A stretch of DNA of 64,000 nt from Eudoraea chungangensis (GTDB lineage Bacteria > Bacteroidota > Bacteroidia > Flavobacteriales > Flavobacteriaceae), in the NCBI RefSeq assembly GCF_029360665.1, contig NZ_JARDUB010000004.1:1-64000 (forward strand). The letters run 5' to 3'. Numbering within the stretch: position 1 is the first letter of the stretch; every line of letters starts with the position of its first letter. The notes beneath the pieces are model-generated. The model had not been told where the DNA came from and made no database searches. It saw only the letters and a program-made list of their open reading frames with translations. The translations under genes were made by a program, and so were the position numbers. Positions 27,516-36,183 of the stretch are shown in pieces.

Positions 27516-28979
27516 TTACTTATTTCTTATTTTAAGGAACCCTTGTTTTCCAATTTTAAGTAATTCCTTTAGCTCCTTAAATCGAAGTAATTTCGAGCAC
27601 AATAAATAAAGAGCAAAATATAAAATAAAATTCGTAATTATTAATACTAAATCATTTTCCAAAAATTTACTAAAGAATAAAACATTCAAAGAAAACATAA
27701 TTACTGTTAAAACGAAGCATAATAAAAATATTGGAAATACGTCGATTATTTGATTCCGAACTGGATAGTTTATGAGCCTTCCGCAAAAAAAGGTATTTAC
27801 AAATGCGTGTATAAGCATGCTAATTGCCTGAGCATAAATTACACCCCAAATTCCAAAGGGTATTATTAGAAGTAAAAACATGATAGAACTCAACTTCTTT
27901 ATTAGTTCCATTTTTAAGTGCAAATCACTTCTACCCTTTGCAAGAACAATATTTAAATTGTACATACTCAGGGGATATACTATAGCGCTTAAAGCCAATA
28001 CTTGAAAATATGGGGCCGCAGGCAACCATTTTTCTGTTAATAAAAATCGAAACAAGGGTTCCGCTACAATCACCAAGTAAAGCATAACTGGAGTTACAAC
28101 AAAAAAGACTAATGCAGTTATTTTTCTAAACATAGCCTTTAAACGTACATTATCATCCTGTATGGAAGAAAAAACTGGATATGTAACTTTCCGTAATGCT
28201 GTTGTGAGGTTTTGTACCGGGAACATTCTTAAAGTATTCGCCTGATTATAAAACCCCAATTGTGTCGCAGAAAACATTTTACCAATTATCAGTGTATAAG
28301 AATGGTGATAGGCCGTAGTAACCAATCCAGACAAGGTAACCTTATATCCAAAATCAAAATGGTGTTTTAATTTATTCTTATCGATAACAAAATCAGGCCG
28401 CCAGTCAGTTCTAAACCAATGTTGAACCATAAATACAGTGGCTGTAGTTAAATACATCAATACTAAGCTCCAAACTCCAAATCCATTATAAGCCAAAATA
28501 ATACCAACGATTCCTCCACATATTGTAGCCGGAATTTGCATATACATCTGAAGTTTAAAATTTAGTTCTTTTGTTAAGCGAGTAGTTTGAACATTTCCTA
28601 AAGCCTGTATTATGAATGATAAAGTATAAACCCTTAATAAAGCAGTTAGCTGAGGCATCTCAAAGAAACCAGATATGTATGGCGCACAAAAAAAAAGAAT
28701 AGCATATAAAACAAAGCTGGCCATAAGATTTAAGAAAAATACCGTCGAGTAATCTTTCTGATCGGCATCCTGAGTCCTTATTAAAGAAGAGGTCATGCCA
28801 CCGTCTACCAAATTTCTTCCTATAGCTACAAAAATTCCTACAATTGCAACGAGCCCATATACTTCGGGCATCAAAATTCTAGCTAAAATTATTTGAACAA
28901 CAAAAGATATTCCCTTAACGCTGAATTGCTGTGAAAATGTCCATAAAATACCAGTTAAAGTTTTTGATTTTAGACTCAT
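27516..28979 (-). CDS. Wzx/WzxC-type polysaccharide flippase
   Basis: A 487-residue MOP-superfamily transporter with 12-14 predicted membrane helices, starting LKSKTLTGILWTFSQQFSVKGISFVVQIILARIL, the normal first helix of the WzxC/PST group. It contains FFEMPQLTALLRVYTLSFIIQALGNVQTTRLTKELNFK, typical of the family. It should flip the lipid-linked repeat unit to the periplasm for the polymerase. It is transcribed with capA on the minus strand inside an otherwise plus-strand array, probably from its own promoter in 28980-29261. Confidence 0.88.
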   Translation of the reverse strand: MSLKSKTLTGILWTFSQQFSVKGISFVVQIILARILMPEVYGLVAIVGIFVAIGRNLVDGGMTSSLIRTQDADQKDYSTVFFLNLMASFVLYAILFFCAPYISGFFEMPQLTALLRVYTLSFIIQALGNVQTTRLTKELNFKLQMYMQIPATICGGIVGIILAYNGFGVWSLVLMYLTTATVFMVQHWFRTDWRPDFVIDKNKLKHHFDFGYKVTLSGLVTTAYHHSYTLIIGKMFSATQLGFYNQANTLRMFPVQNLTTALRKVTYPVFSSIQDDNVRLKAMFRKITALVFFVVTPVMLYLVIVAEPLFRFLLTEKWLPAAPYFQVLALSAIVYPLSMYNLNIVLAKGRSDLHLKMELIKKLSSIMFLLLIIPFGIWGVIYAQAISMLIHAFVNTFFCGRLINYPVRNQIIDVFPIFLLCFVLTVIMFSLNVLFFSKFLENDLVLIITNFILYFALYLLCSKLLRFKELKELLKIGKQGFLKIRNK

Positions 28980-29049
28980 TTTTTTGAATTAGAAAGAATG
29001 CAACATTAATAATAAAAGTTTACAAAATAAAAACTATTAGCCAAGCGCG

Positions 29050-29090
29050 TAAATTTAGACTTAATCAACAATAAATTTAGACTTAATCAA
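29050..29090. repeat. Tandem 19-base direct repeat
   Basis: TAAATTTAGACTTAATCAA occurs twice without mismatch (29050-29068 and 29072-29090), separated by CAA, so the period is 22 bases, about two helical turns. It lies between the divergent wzx and GT genes and could be a regulator site for either; a chance tandem duplication is also possible. Confidence 0.7.
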
Positions 29091-29145
29091 TAGAATCTAT
29101 TCGAATTAGAAGTATTTATTTATGTACACCAGTGAAATAAGTTCT

Positions 29146-29153
29146 TAACTTTG
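29146..29153 (+). promoter_or_regulatory. -7 element upstream of GT gene
   Basis: TAACTTTG, a full match to TAnnTTTG, about 109 bases before the ATG at 29262 and 56 bases after the 19-base direct repeats. The -33 box is not clear. Confidence 0.4.
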
Positions 29154-29261
29154 AAGTTTATAAATATAACAATCGACAAAGTTGGTAATTTGTTTATCTA
29201 GATAATTTAATTAAATAGTTATTTAGTTGTGTAAATAGAATAATAACACTTAATACCCAGC

Positions 29262-30353
29262 ATGAGAAAAAAAATTAATGTCGTTTTTATTGTTCCATCC
29301 TTAAGGCCTGGAGGAGCTGAAAGAGTTGTTTCTTACATAGCTGATAATATAGATAAACAGCTATTTCAAGCGCATTTACTAATAATAGGTACAAAAGACG
29401 ACAAAAGTTATAATATCAATAGCGTTCCTGTTACTTTTCTAAACAAAAAAAGAGTAAAAAACAGTTTTTTCTCCATAGTCCAGTTTATTATGCGAAATGA
29501 AGTGGATGTCGTAATGAGCACTATGGCTCATCTAAACGTAATGACATCTCTAATTTCATTATTATTCCCACAAATCAAATTTGTTGGCAGAGAAACTATT
29601 GTAAGAAGCGGAAAAATTGGGTATAAGAAAAAAAAGGTCAAAGATCAATCCTTAGCGGATAAGGTTAAAATTCATTTATTAGACGCAATAATTTGTCAGT
29701 CTATTGATATGAAAATGGACTTGGTAGAAAATTTTTCTTATCCTGAAAATAAGACAGTCGTTATAAACAATCCAGTAACGAAAAAATTTAAATTAAAAGT
29801 AAGGCAAAAGACTAAAAATGAGGTCTCTTTTATTACGGTAGGAAGATTAAGACCACAGAAAGGATATTTTAGAATAATAGATGCATTAGCTAAATTCAAA
29901 GAACCATTTCATTATACAATAGTTGGGAAAGGCATTGAGAAAGATGATTTAATCGACTATATTGATCAAAAGGGCTTGAGCAATAGTGTTTCCTTTATTG
30001 ATTTCACGGACTCTGTTGAGAATTATTTGGCACAAAGTGATATTTTTCTTCAAGGTTCATATGTTGAAGGTTTTCCAAATGCGCTTTTAGAAAGCTGCGC
30101 AGTAGGTACTCCAGTAATAGCATTTGATGCTTTAGGCGGTATCAATGAAATTATCCAAAACGGAGTCAATGGCTATATCGCCCGTGACGAAGTAGAATTT
30201 GTAGAAAAGTTAAAACTTGCATGTAAACAAGAATGGAACCCGGAGACTGTACGTTCTTCGGTTTTAGATAAATACTCCGAAGAGATAATTCTAAGTAACT
30301 ATGAAAACTTTTTTATGAATCTCATTAAAGGAAAAATTTTTAACCTTATCTAA
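29262..30353 (+). CDS. GT4 family glycosyltransferase
   Basis: A 363-residue GT-B glycosyltransferase. The N-terminal loop is PSLRPGGAERVVSYIADNI; the C-terminal motifs are VGRLRPQKGYFRIIDAL and EGFPNALLES (E-x7-E). Layout and motifs parallel the GT at 22573. It is followed 11 bases later by the second TupA-like gene, repeating the GT4-TupA pairing seen at 22573-26208. Donor specificity is unknown. Confidence 0.86.
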   Translation: MRKKINVVFIVPSLRPGGAERVVSYIADNIDKQLFQAHLLIIGTKDDKSYNINSVPVTFLNKKRVKNSFFSIVQFIMRNEVDVVMSTMAHLNVMTSLISLLFPQIKFVGRETIVRSGKIGYKKKKVKDQSLADKVKIHLLDAIICQSIDMKMDLVENFSYPENKTVVINNPVTKKFKLKVRQKTKNEVSFITVGRLRPQKGYFRIIDALAKFKEPFHYTIVGKGIEKDDLIDYIDQKGLSNSVSFIDFTDSVENYLAQSDIFLQGSYVEGFPNALLESCAVGTPVIAFDALGGINEIIQNGVNGYIARDEVEFVEKLKLACKQEWNPETVRSSVLDKYSEEIILSNYENFFMNLIKGKIFNLI

Positions 30354-30364
30354 ACACTACTACA

Positions 30365-31273
30365 TTGATTAATTCGATTAAAAAATTTTATCTCTCCAAT
30401 AAAACGGCCCAAGCAATAATTCGACCGATTTTAAATTTCAGTAGCGCGCTAATTCCTCAAGATCTTCTCCTTAAATTACGATTTAGAATTCTAGCTGGCT
30501 ATGCGCTAGACCTTGATAACCCAAGATCTTTTAATGAAAAAATACAATGGTTAAAGCTAAATGACCGAAGTGAACTACATATACAGTGCGCCGACAAGTA
30601 TGAAGTTAGAAGTCATATTGCAAAAAAAATAGGTGAATCTTATTTAATCCCTTTAATACTAAGCTCCGATGATGTAGAAGATTTACGACCCGATTCATTA
30701 CCAAATTATCCGATAATTATTAAATCTAACCATTCTAGTGGTGGTGTATATATTATCCGAAATAAATCGGAAATAGATTGGGTCAAGGTAAAAGAAGATT
30801 TTAAAGCACAATTAAGTCAAAATTATGGCGACGGTAAGGTAGAATGGCAATATGAACAAATAAAACCTCGGTTTGTTATTGAAAAATTACTTTTGGATGA
30901 ACACAACAAAATTCCGAGTGATTATAAATTTCACTGCTTTAATGGAAAGGTTGGAATGATTCAAGTGGATATGGAACGTGGAGTAAATCATAAGCGAAAT
31001 CTATATGACCGTGAATGGAATTATCTGGATTTTACTTGGAATTATTACCCAAACAGAGAACCAGAAATTAAACCCAAGAATTATGATAAAATGCTAGAAA
31101 TAGCTGAGATATTGGCTAAAGATTTTTTATACGTTCGAGTAGACTTATATACCGTTGGAGAAAATATTTATTTCGGAGAAATGACATTTCATCCAGCATC
31201 AGGTTTTGCAAGATTTGTGCCCCAGAAGTGGGATTATTATTTTGGCGACTTATTGAAGTTACCGACGAATTAA
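30365..31273 (+). CDS. TupA-like ATP-grasp protein 2
   Basis: About 302 residues from a TTG start; no suitable ATG exists near the N-terminus and homology to the paralog at 25270 covers almost the whole chain. Shared segments are LDNPRSFNEKIQWLKLND, CADKYEVRSHI, IIIKSNHSSGG, DYKFHCFNGKVGMIQVDMERG and VRVDLYTVGENIYFGEMTFHPASG. It carries the ATP-grasp acidic residues (Asp in VRVD, Glu in FGEMTFH). A role in ATP-dependent attachment of an amine or amino acid to a uronic acid is an inference from TupA. It might instead act on a different acceptor than its paralog. Confidence 0.8.
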   Translation: MINSIKKFYLSNKTAQAIIRPILNFSSALIPQDLLLKLRFRILAGYALDLDNPRSFNEKIQWLKLNDRSELHIQCADKYEVRSHIAKKIGESYLIPLILSSDDVEDLRPDSLPNYPIIIKSNHSSGGVYIIRNKSEIDWVKVKEDFKAQLSQNYGDGKVEWQYEQIKPRFVIEKLLLDEHNKIPSDYKFHCFNGKVGMIQVDMERGVNHKRNLYDREWNYLDFTWNYYPNREPEIKPKNYDKMLEIAEILAKDFLYVRVDLYTVGENIYFGEMTFHPASGFARFVPQKWDYYFGDLLKLPTN

Positions 31274-31330
31274 TCATTTTACAATGACTACAAAAATTTT
31301 TTTAATACTCTCCTTCCTTAGTGACTAAAA

Positions 31331-32437
31331 ATGAACGAAAAAAAATGGCTCTTTGTTATTCCCGCCGATACCTTACATGGATCAGAGTTGATAGCCAAAA
31401 CTTTTGTTGAATTCTTAGTTAAGAAAAAACAGAAGTGTCATGTTATCATTCTTACAAGGAAATATAGCGAACAATGGGAGCATCTGAGACCTGAGGTAGA
31501 GATTACTTACCTATCTTTTAATAACTATTTTAAAGGAGTCTTATGGTTATTACCGCATCTCCTCAGGAATAATCAAGTCAGGTTCGACTATACCTTTACT
31601 TCACAATCTGTCATTAACGGAACAATTGGCTTTGCAAAAAGATTAGGCCTGTTAGGTAACCCTATTGTAATCTTAAGAGAATCAAACTCTATTTTCAAAC
31701 TTCTAAAAGGATACAAGTCAAAGATTTACAGCTTCTTTTATCATTTAGGATACAAATATTCGTCTTTAGTTGTTTGTCAGACCACTTATATGAAAGAGCA
31801 GTTAGTCTTAGCACAACCAGGATTAACTAAAAAGTTAAATCTAACGGTAATATCCAACCCCTTTGAGGTGGATAAATCAAAGTCTCCCAAAGACCCCCTG
31901 CCTTCGAAGTTTGAGAAAACTAGTTTCCTTGTAGCCGCCGGCAGGCTTGCACCCGCAAAAGGTTTTGATATTTTAATTAATACGTTTAATAAGTATCAAA
32001 AAGAATTAGAAGGGGTTAGCCTTATTATTTTAGGAGAAGGTCCCGATAGAAAGCTATTAGAAGAGCAGATCAATGATCTTAAATTAGAAAACAGAGTTTT
32101 TCTGCCAGGATATGTCCAAAATGTATACCCGTATTTTCATAAGGCTAAAGCCTGTGTTATTTCCTCAAGAATTGAAGGATTTCCAAATGTACTTTTACAA
32201 ATGATGTCTGTAAACGAGAAAATTGTCTGTACTTTATCGGCAGGGGACATAGATTCTATTCCTGGTATATATACATGCATCACTGAGGATGAAATGGCTT
32301 TAGGCAAGTCTATAATCGAATGCATTTCTGCTAGTTCACAGGATAATCGATCAGTTTTTGATTACTATTTGGAACAAAGGTCGTGGGAAAATTTTTATAG
32401 GGCTATTTTAAACCAAGTATCCGGAACAAAAGGCTAA
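31331..32437 (+). CDS. GT4-like glycosyltransferase with E-x7-Q motif
   Basis: A 368-residue GT-B protein starting MNEKKWLFVIPADTLHGSELIAKTF. The C-terminal half has VAAGRLAPAKGFDILINTF and GEGPDRKLLEEQI, normal for GT4. The usual E-x7-E is EGFPNVLLQ, with Gln at the second Glu position, and the following GxPV turn reads SVNEKIV. The other four GT4 enzymes of the locus and BshA keep both Glu. The enzyme may tolerate this or be altered in donor choice. 57 bases after the second TupA-like gene. Confidence 0.82.
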   Translation: MNEKKWLFVIPADTLHGSELIAKTFVEFLVKKKQKCHVIILTRKYSEQWEHLRPEVEITYLSFNNYFKGVLWLLPHLLRNNQVRFDYTFTSQSVINGTIGFAKRLGLLGNPIVILRESNSIFKLLKGYKSKIYSFFYHLGYKYSSLVVCQTTYMKEQLVLAQPGLTKKLNLTVISNPFEVDKSKSPKDPLPSKFEKTSFLVAAGRLAPAKGFDILINTFNKYQKELEGVSLIILGEGPDRKLLEEQINDLKLENRVFLPGYVQNVYPYFHKAKACVISSRIEGFPNVLLQMMSVNEKIVCTLSAGDIDSIPGIYTCITEDEMALGKSIIECISASSQDNRSVFDYYLEQRSWENFYRAILNQVSGTKG

Positions 32438-32545
32438 AGTAAAATGGTTTTAAAAAACTATGACTATCTTTTACTTCCCGCTTCATATTCTTTGACAATT
32501 AATGAAAAAGCTAAGCGTTTAGATAATAGCACATTTAAATATTTT

Positions 32546-32553
32546 TAACTTTG
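32546..32553 (+). promoter_or_regulatory. -7 element of an internal promoter
   Basis: TAACTTTG matches TAnnTTTG 23 bases before the ATG at 32576, in a 138-base gap. It could start a sub-operon from the PglA-like GT onward. -33 not clear. Confidence 0.45.
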
Positions 32554-32575
32554 TCTTATCATCAGTCCTCCTTAT

Positions 32576-33742
32576 ATGACTAAAAAAAGAATACTACTCG
32601 TAGGATCTGCTGCTCGTTCCTTAATTCATTTTAGAGGAGATTTTATTAAGAGCCTGCATGCATCTAATTATGCGGTATACGCAGCCGCACCAAATATGGA
32701 GATTGAAGTTCAGGAGGGTCTTAAAAATCTTGGGGCCATACCCCTAACCTTCTCTCTTTCGAGAACAGGTTTAAATCCGTTTAAGGATATTAAGTCTATT
32801 ATGTCTCTAAAACAAATTGTGGACAAGTATAATATAGACATCATATTTCCATATACTATTAAACCCACTATATATAGTTCGGTTGCTGGTAGATGGGCAA
32901 AAATTCCCGTTGTTTCTCTAATTACGGGCTTGGGATTTACCTTTAGTGGCAATTCAAAAAAGGCGCTTATGCTTCAAAAGCTTACCAAAAAAATGTATCG
33001 CTTTGCCCTTAGAAAGAATAAGGTTGTCATCTTTCAAAACAGAGATGATCTAAGGTTATTTGTTGAAAACAAACTGTTATCTAACACCCAAAAAACTGCC
33101 ATTGTAAGCGGTTCTGGTGTAAATCTTGGTAAATATCCTTATCGAGAAAATGCAAACGATTCTGAAGTAATAAGATTTATAATGGTGGCCAGACTTATAG
33201 AGGAGAAGGGAATCTCTTTGTATCTCCAAGCCGCTGAAAACTTAAAAAAACTATTTCCTAAAGCAGAATTTCACGTAATTGGCAGCCCTGATAGATCTCC
33301 TTCGGCAATTAAACTCGAGGAGATTCAAGAACTGGCTGATAAGAATATTATAGTCTATCATGGTAATCAAAAGAATGTCCCTAAGTATTTAAGTAATTCG
33401 GACATCTTCGTATTACCCTCTTTTTATAGAGAAGGTATCCCTAGATCAATTTTAGAGGCATTATCCATAGGAATGCCAATTATCACTACCGATTCGCCTG
33501 GATGTAGAGAAACTATCAAAGAAAATACCAATGGAATTCTAATTACCCCAAAAAGCCAAAAGTCCTTGCAGAATGCCATGCAATTCTTCCTTGAGAATCC
33601 TGCTAAAATTAAGGAATATGGGATGGAAAGTAGAAAATATGCCGAGGAGCGTTTTAATGTGGATATAATAAATGCTGATTTATTGCATATAATTAATCGA
33701 AGTCTTGAAAAAGAATTAACCAACTTGGATCTTATTCTTTAA
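32576..33742 (+). CDS. PglA-type GT4 glycosyltransferase
   Basis: A 388-residue GT4 enzyme of the PglA subgroup. The N-terminal half has IHFRGDFIKSLHASNYAVYAAAP, SRTGLNPFKDI and PVVSLITGLGFTF; the C-terminal half has FIMVARLIEEKGISLYLQAA and REGIPRSILEALSIGMPIITT. PglA in Campylobacter adds the second sugar (GalNAc) onto lipid-linked bacillosamine. The gene here is followed by a PglC-like initiating transferase, so it may add the second sugar of the repeat. Related to the GT at 43328. Confidence 0.85.
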   Translation: MTKKRILLVGSAARSLIHFRGDFIKSLHASNYAVYAAAPNMEIEVQEGLKNLGAIPLTFSLSRTGLNPFKDIKSIMSLKQIVDKYNIDIIFPYTIKPTIYSSVAGRWAKIPVVSLITGLGFTFSGNSKKALMLQKLTKKMYRFALRKNKVVIFQNRDDLRLFVENKLLSNTQKTAIVSGSGVNLGKYPYRENANDSEVIRFIMVARLIEEKGISLYLQAAENLKKLFPKAEFHVIGSPDRSPSAIKLEEIQELADKNIIVYHGNQKNVPKYLSNSDIFVLPSFYREGIPRSILEALSIGMPIITTDSPGCRETIKENTNGILITPKSQKSLQNAMQFFLENPAKIKEYGMESRKYAEERFNVDIINADLLHIINRSLEKELTNLDLIL

Positions 33743-33801
33743 ATAGGGATTTAGAGGCCTTTTTTTAAGGACTCCTACCTTAGATATAAAGTCAAAAACG
33801 T

Positions 33802-34404
33802 ATGTACAAACTATTTTTCAAAAGACTTATAGACTTTGTTCTCGGTATTGGGTTATTCCTAATGCTGTCGCCACTTTTTATATTAGTAATGATTTTTCTC
33901 TTTTTCGCTAATCGAGGGAAGCCATTCTTCTTTCAACACAGACCAGGAAAAAACGAAAAAATTTTTTCAATTATTAAGTTCAAAACAATGAATGATAAAA
34001 CGGATGAGGATGGGAACTTACTAGCTTTTGATAAGCGAATCACAAAAGTAGGTTCTTTTGTGAGAAAGTATTCACTTGATGAAATTCCCCAATTACTAAA
34101 TGTCATTATTGGAGATATGAGCCTAGTAGGACCAAGACCTCTTCTTGTAAAATACTTGCCCCTTTATAATTCTGTTCAAAAAAGGCGGCATGAAGTTAAA
34201 CCAGGTATTACCGGATGGGCACAAGTAAATGGGAGAAATACTATATCCTGGGAGCAAAAATTTGACTTTGATGTCTACTATGTGGATCGTGTCAGATTTC
34301 TATTCGACCTTAAAATTTTATTCCTAACTGCTAAAAAAGTATTGATAAAAGAAGGTGTTAATTCTTCAGATTCTTTGAATATGGAAGAGTTTAATGGAAG
34401 TTAA
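33802..34404 (+). CDS. PglC-type initiating phosphoglycosyltransferase
   Basis: A 200-residue monotopic sugar transferase. It has an N-terminal re-entrant hydrophobic helix (about 10-32), FKTMNDKTDEDGNLL (start of the catalytic core), KYSLDEIPQLLNVIIGDMSLVGPRPLL with the catalytic Asp-Glu dyad, and HEVKPGITGWAQVNGRN. Size and composition fit small PglC-like enzymes rather than long WcaJ. It would transfer a phosphosugar (possibly the diaminosugar or FucNAc-like product of the 3725-6798 genes) to undecaprenyl phosphate. The usual neighbouring acetyltransferase is missing. Confidence 0.9.
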   Translation: MYKLFFKRLIDFVLGIGLFLMLSPLFILVMIFLFFANRGKPFFFQHRPGKNEKIFSIIKFKTMNDKTDEDGNLLAFDKRITKVGSFVRKYSLDEIPQLLNVIIGDMSLVGPRPLLVKYLPLYNSVQKRRHEVKPGITGWAQVNGRNTISWEQKFDFDVYYVDRVRFLFDLKILFLTAKKVLIKEGVNSSDSLNMEEFNGS

Positions 34405-34524
34405 AAGAGAAAATCCATCCTTTAAACAAATACCTATACTTACTTGACATTTTTTTTATACTTTAATCCGTTTTAAAGAAAGACCTCTAATTCAGATTTT
34501 TATCTTATTTTAACTAGCGAGAGC

Positions 34525-35496
34525 ATGAACATTTTAATTACTTCCATAGGACGACGCGTTTCGCTTTTAAAAGCATTCCAAAAGGAATTAAAATTGTTAT
34601 TCCCATCCGGGAAGGTATTTGGTGCAGATGCCCGCCCAAATTTATCTGCTGCCTGCCTTGTCGCTGACGGTTATTTTCGAGTACCTTTTGTGGAAGAAGA
34701 AGACTATATTTCAATCCTTATTGAAAAGTGTTTAGAGGAAGAAATTAAAATGATTATTCCAACAATAGATACAGAACTACTGTTGTTGGCAAAAAACAAA
34801 AAACTATTTCTAGAAGTAGGTATTAAGGTAGTCATTTCCTCTCTTGAGTTTGTTTCCGTTTGTAGAGACAAAAGAGAAGTGCACAAATTCTTCAAAAACA
34901 GAGACATTCCTGTTGCAAAAGAATTTGATAAGAACAACTATGACCTCCCATTATTTATAAAGCCGATTGATGGAAGTAGAAGCATTGATAATTTTATAGT
35001 AAAAAAAGAAGAGGAGTTAAAAGATGCTTATTTTCAGAATAAGAAATTAATGTTCCTAGAATATTTAGACCATGATGTCTACGACGAATTCACTTGCGAC
35101 CTCTACTATAATCAAGACAATCAATTAAAATGTGTTGTTCCTAGAAAGCGGATTTCAGTTCGTGATGGAGAAGTTAATAAGGGCCTAACTGTATTTAACG
35201 AGTTAATCCCATTTTTAAGAGAACGTCTTTCTGTTATTGATGGTGCTGTTGGTTGTTTAACTCTACAGTTGTTTAGACATAAGGCGAACAAAAATGTATT
35301 TGGAATTGAAATAAACCCCAGATTTGGTGGCGGTTATCCCCTCTCCTATTTGGCAGGTGCCAATTTCCCCAAATGGATATTACAGGAATACTTGTTGGAT
35401 TTAGCCATTGAAGATCAATTTGAAATTTGGGAGAAAGATCTATTAATGATTAGGTATGATGATGAAGTCTTAGTACATGGATATAAAAGTAAATGA
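34525..35496 (+). CDS. ATP-grasp ligase
   Basis: A 323-residue ATP-grasp protein of the carbamoyl-phosphate-synthase-like type. The N-terminal pre-ATP-grasp domain begins MNILITSIGRRVSLLKAF with GADARPNLSAACLVAD. The ATP-binding part has LFIKPIDGSRSIDNF and EYLDHDVYDEFTCDLYY, and the Mg-binding end is FGIEINPRFGGGYPLSYLAGANFP. It is predicted to form an amide bond by way of an acyl phosphate. It overlaps the HAD hydrolase by 20 bases and precedes three GNAT-fold genes, suggesting activation of a small carboxylate for attachment to the polymer; substrate unknown. Confidence 0.85.
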   Translation: MNILITSIGRRVSLLKAFQKELKLLFPSGKVFGADARPNLSAACLVADGYFRVPFVEEEDYISILIEKCLEEEIKMIIPTIDTELLLLAKNKKLFLEVGIKVVISSLEFVSVCRDKREVHKFFKNRDIPVAKEFDKNNYDLPLFIKPIDGSRSIDNFIVKKEEELKDAYFQNKKLMFLEYLDHDVYDEFTCDLYYNQDNQLKCVVPRKRISVRDGEVNKGLTVFNELIPFLRERLSVIDGAVGCLTLQLFRHKANKNVFGIEINPRFGGGYPLSYLAGANFPKWILQEYLLDLAIEDQFEIWEKDLLMIRYDDEVLVHGYKSK

Positions 35497-36136
35497 CAAA
35501 TCCGTCCTAATTTTTGATTTGGACGACACGCTTTATAATGAAATAGACTATCTAAAATCTGCCTATAAAACTATCGCCTCCGAACTAGAACCGCATTCAT
35601 GGAGGCTTTTATATTCCAAGATGTTTTCTCTTTATAGAAATAAAGAGAATGTTTTTAGCTTCCTGTCGGGTACATATAATATTTCATTAGACGATCTAGT
35701 AAAAACATATAGACTACACAAACCAGCCATAGTACCTTTTGACGGCGTAGTTCCTTTTTTAAATTCTGTACAACAAAAGGGAGCTTTGATGGGAATAATT
35801 ACAGACGGAAGAAGCGTAACACAACGCAATAAAATTAAATCTTTACGCATCAATGATTATTTTCAAAAGATTGTAGTTTCGGAAGAACTTGGCACGGAAA
35901 AGCCCCATCCAAATAATTTCAAAGTAATGGAAGACCATTTTGGACCTAAACATTACCACTATATTGCAGATAATTTTAAAAAAGACTTCATAACACCAAA
36001 TAAAATGGGTTGGACAACCGTTGGACTATTAGATAACGGTTTAAATATTCATTCTAACAGCTATCAGTATACTAATAAGGAAAATACACCTGACATTCTG
36101 ATAGAATCTTTTAAAGAAATTGTTTTAAAAAACTAA
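35477..36136 (+). CDS. HAD-family hydrolase
   Basis: A 219-residue HAD phosphatase with motif I LIFDLDDTLYNE, motif II IITDGRS, the Lys region EELGTEKPHP and acidic motif IV YIADNFKKDF. The cap is of the small alpha-helical type. The start lies inside the ATP-grasp gene (20-base overlap), so they are translationally coupled and probably work in one pathway, for example removing a phosphate from an intermediate. No membrane segment. Confidence 0.85.
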   Translation: MDIKVNDKSVLIFDLDDTLYNEIDYLKSAYKTIASELEPHSWRLLYSKMFSLYRNKENVFSFLSGTYNISLDDLVKTYRLHKPAIVPFDGVVPFLNSVQQKGALMGIITDGRSVTQRNKIKSLRINDYFQKIVVSEELGTEKPHPNNFKVMEDHFGPKHYHYIADNFKKDFITPNKMGWTTVGLLDNGLNIHSNSYQYTNKENTPDILIESFKEIVLKN

Positions 36137-36183
36137 GAATATCTAAGCAAATAGTTTGTTTAAACCCAAATCAGCTATTACTA

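Noticed and set aside
29050-29090. Possible CRISPR array
   Set aside because: Only two 19-base repeats with a 3-base spacer and no cas genes; better described as a tandem direct repeat.
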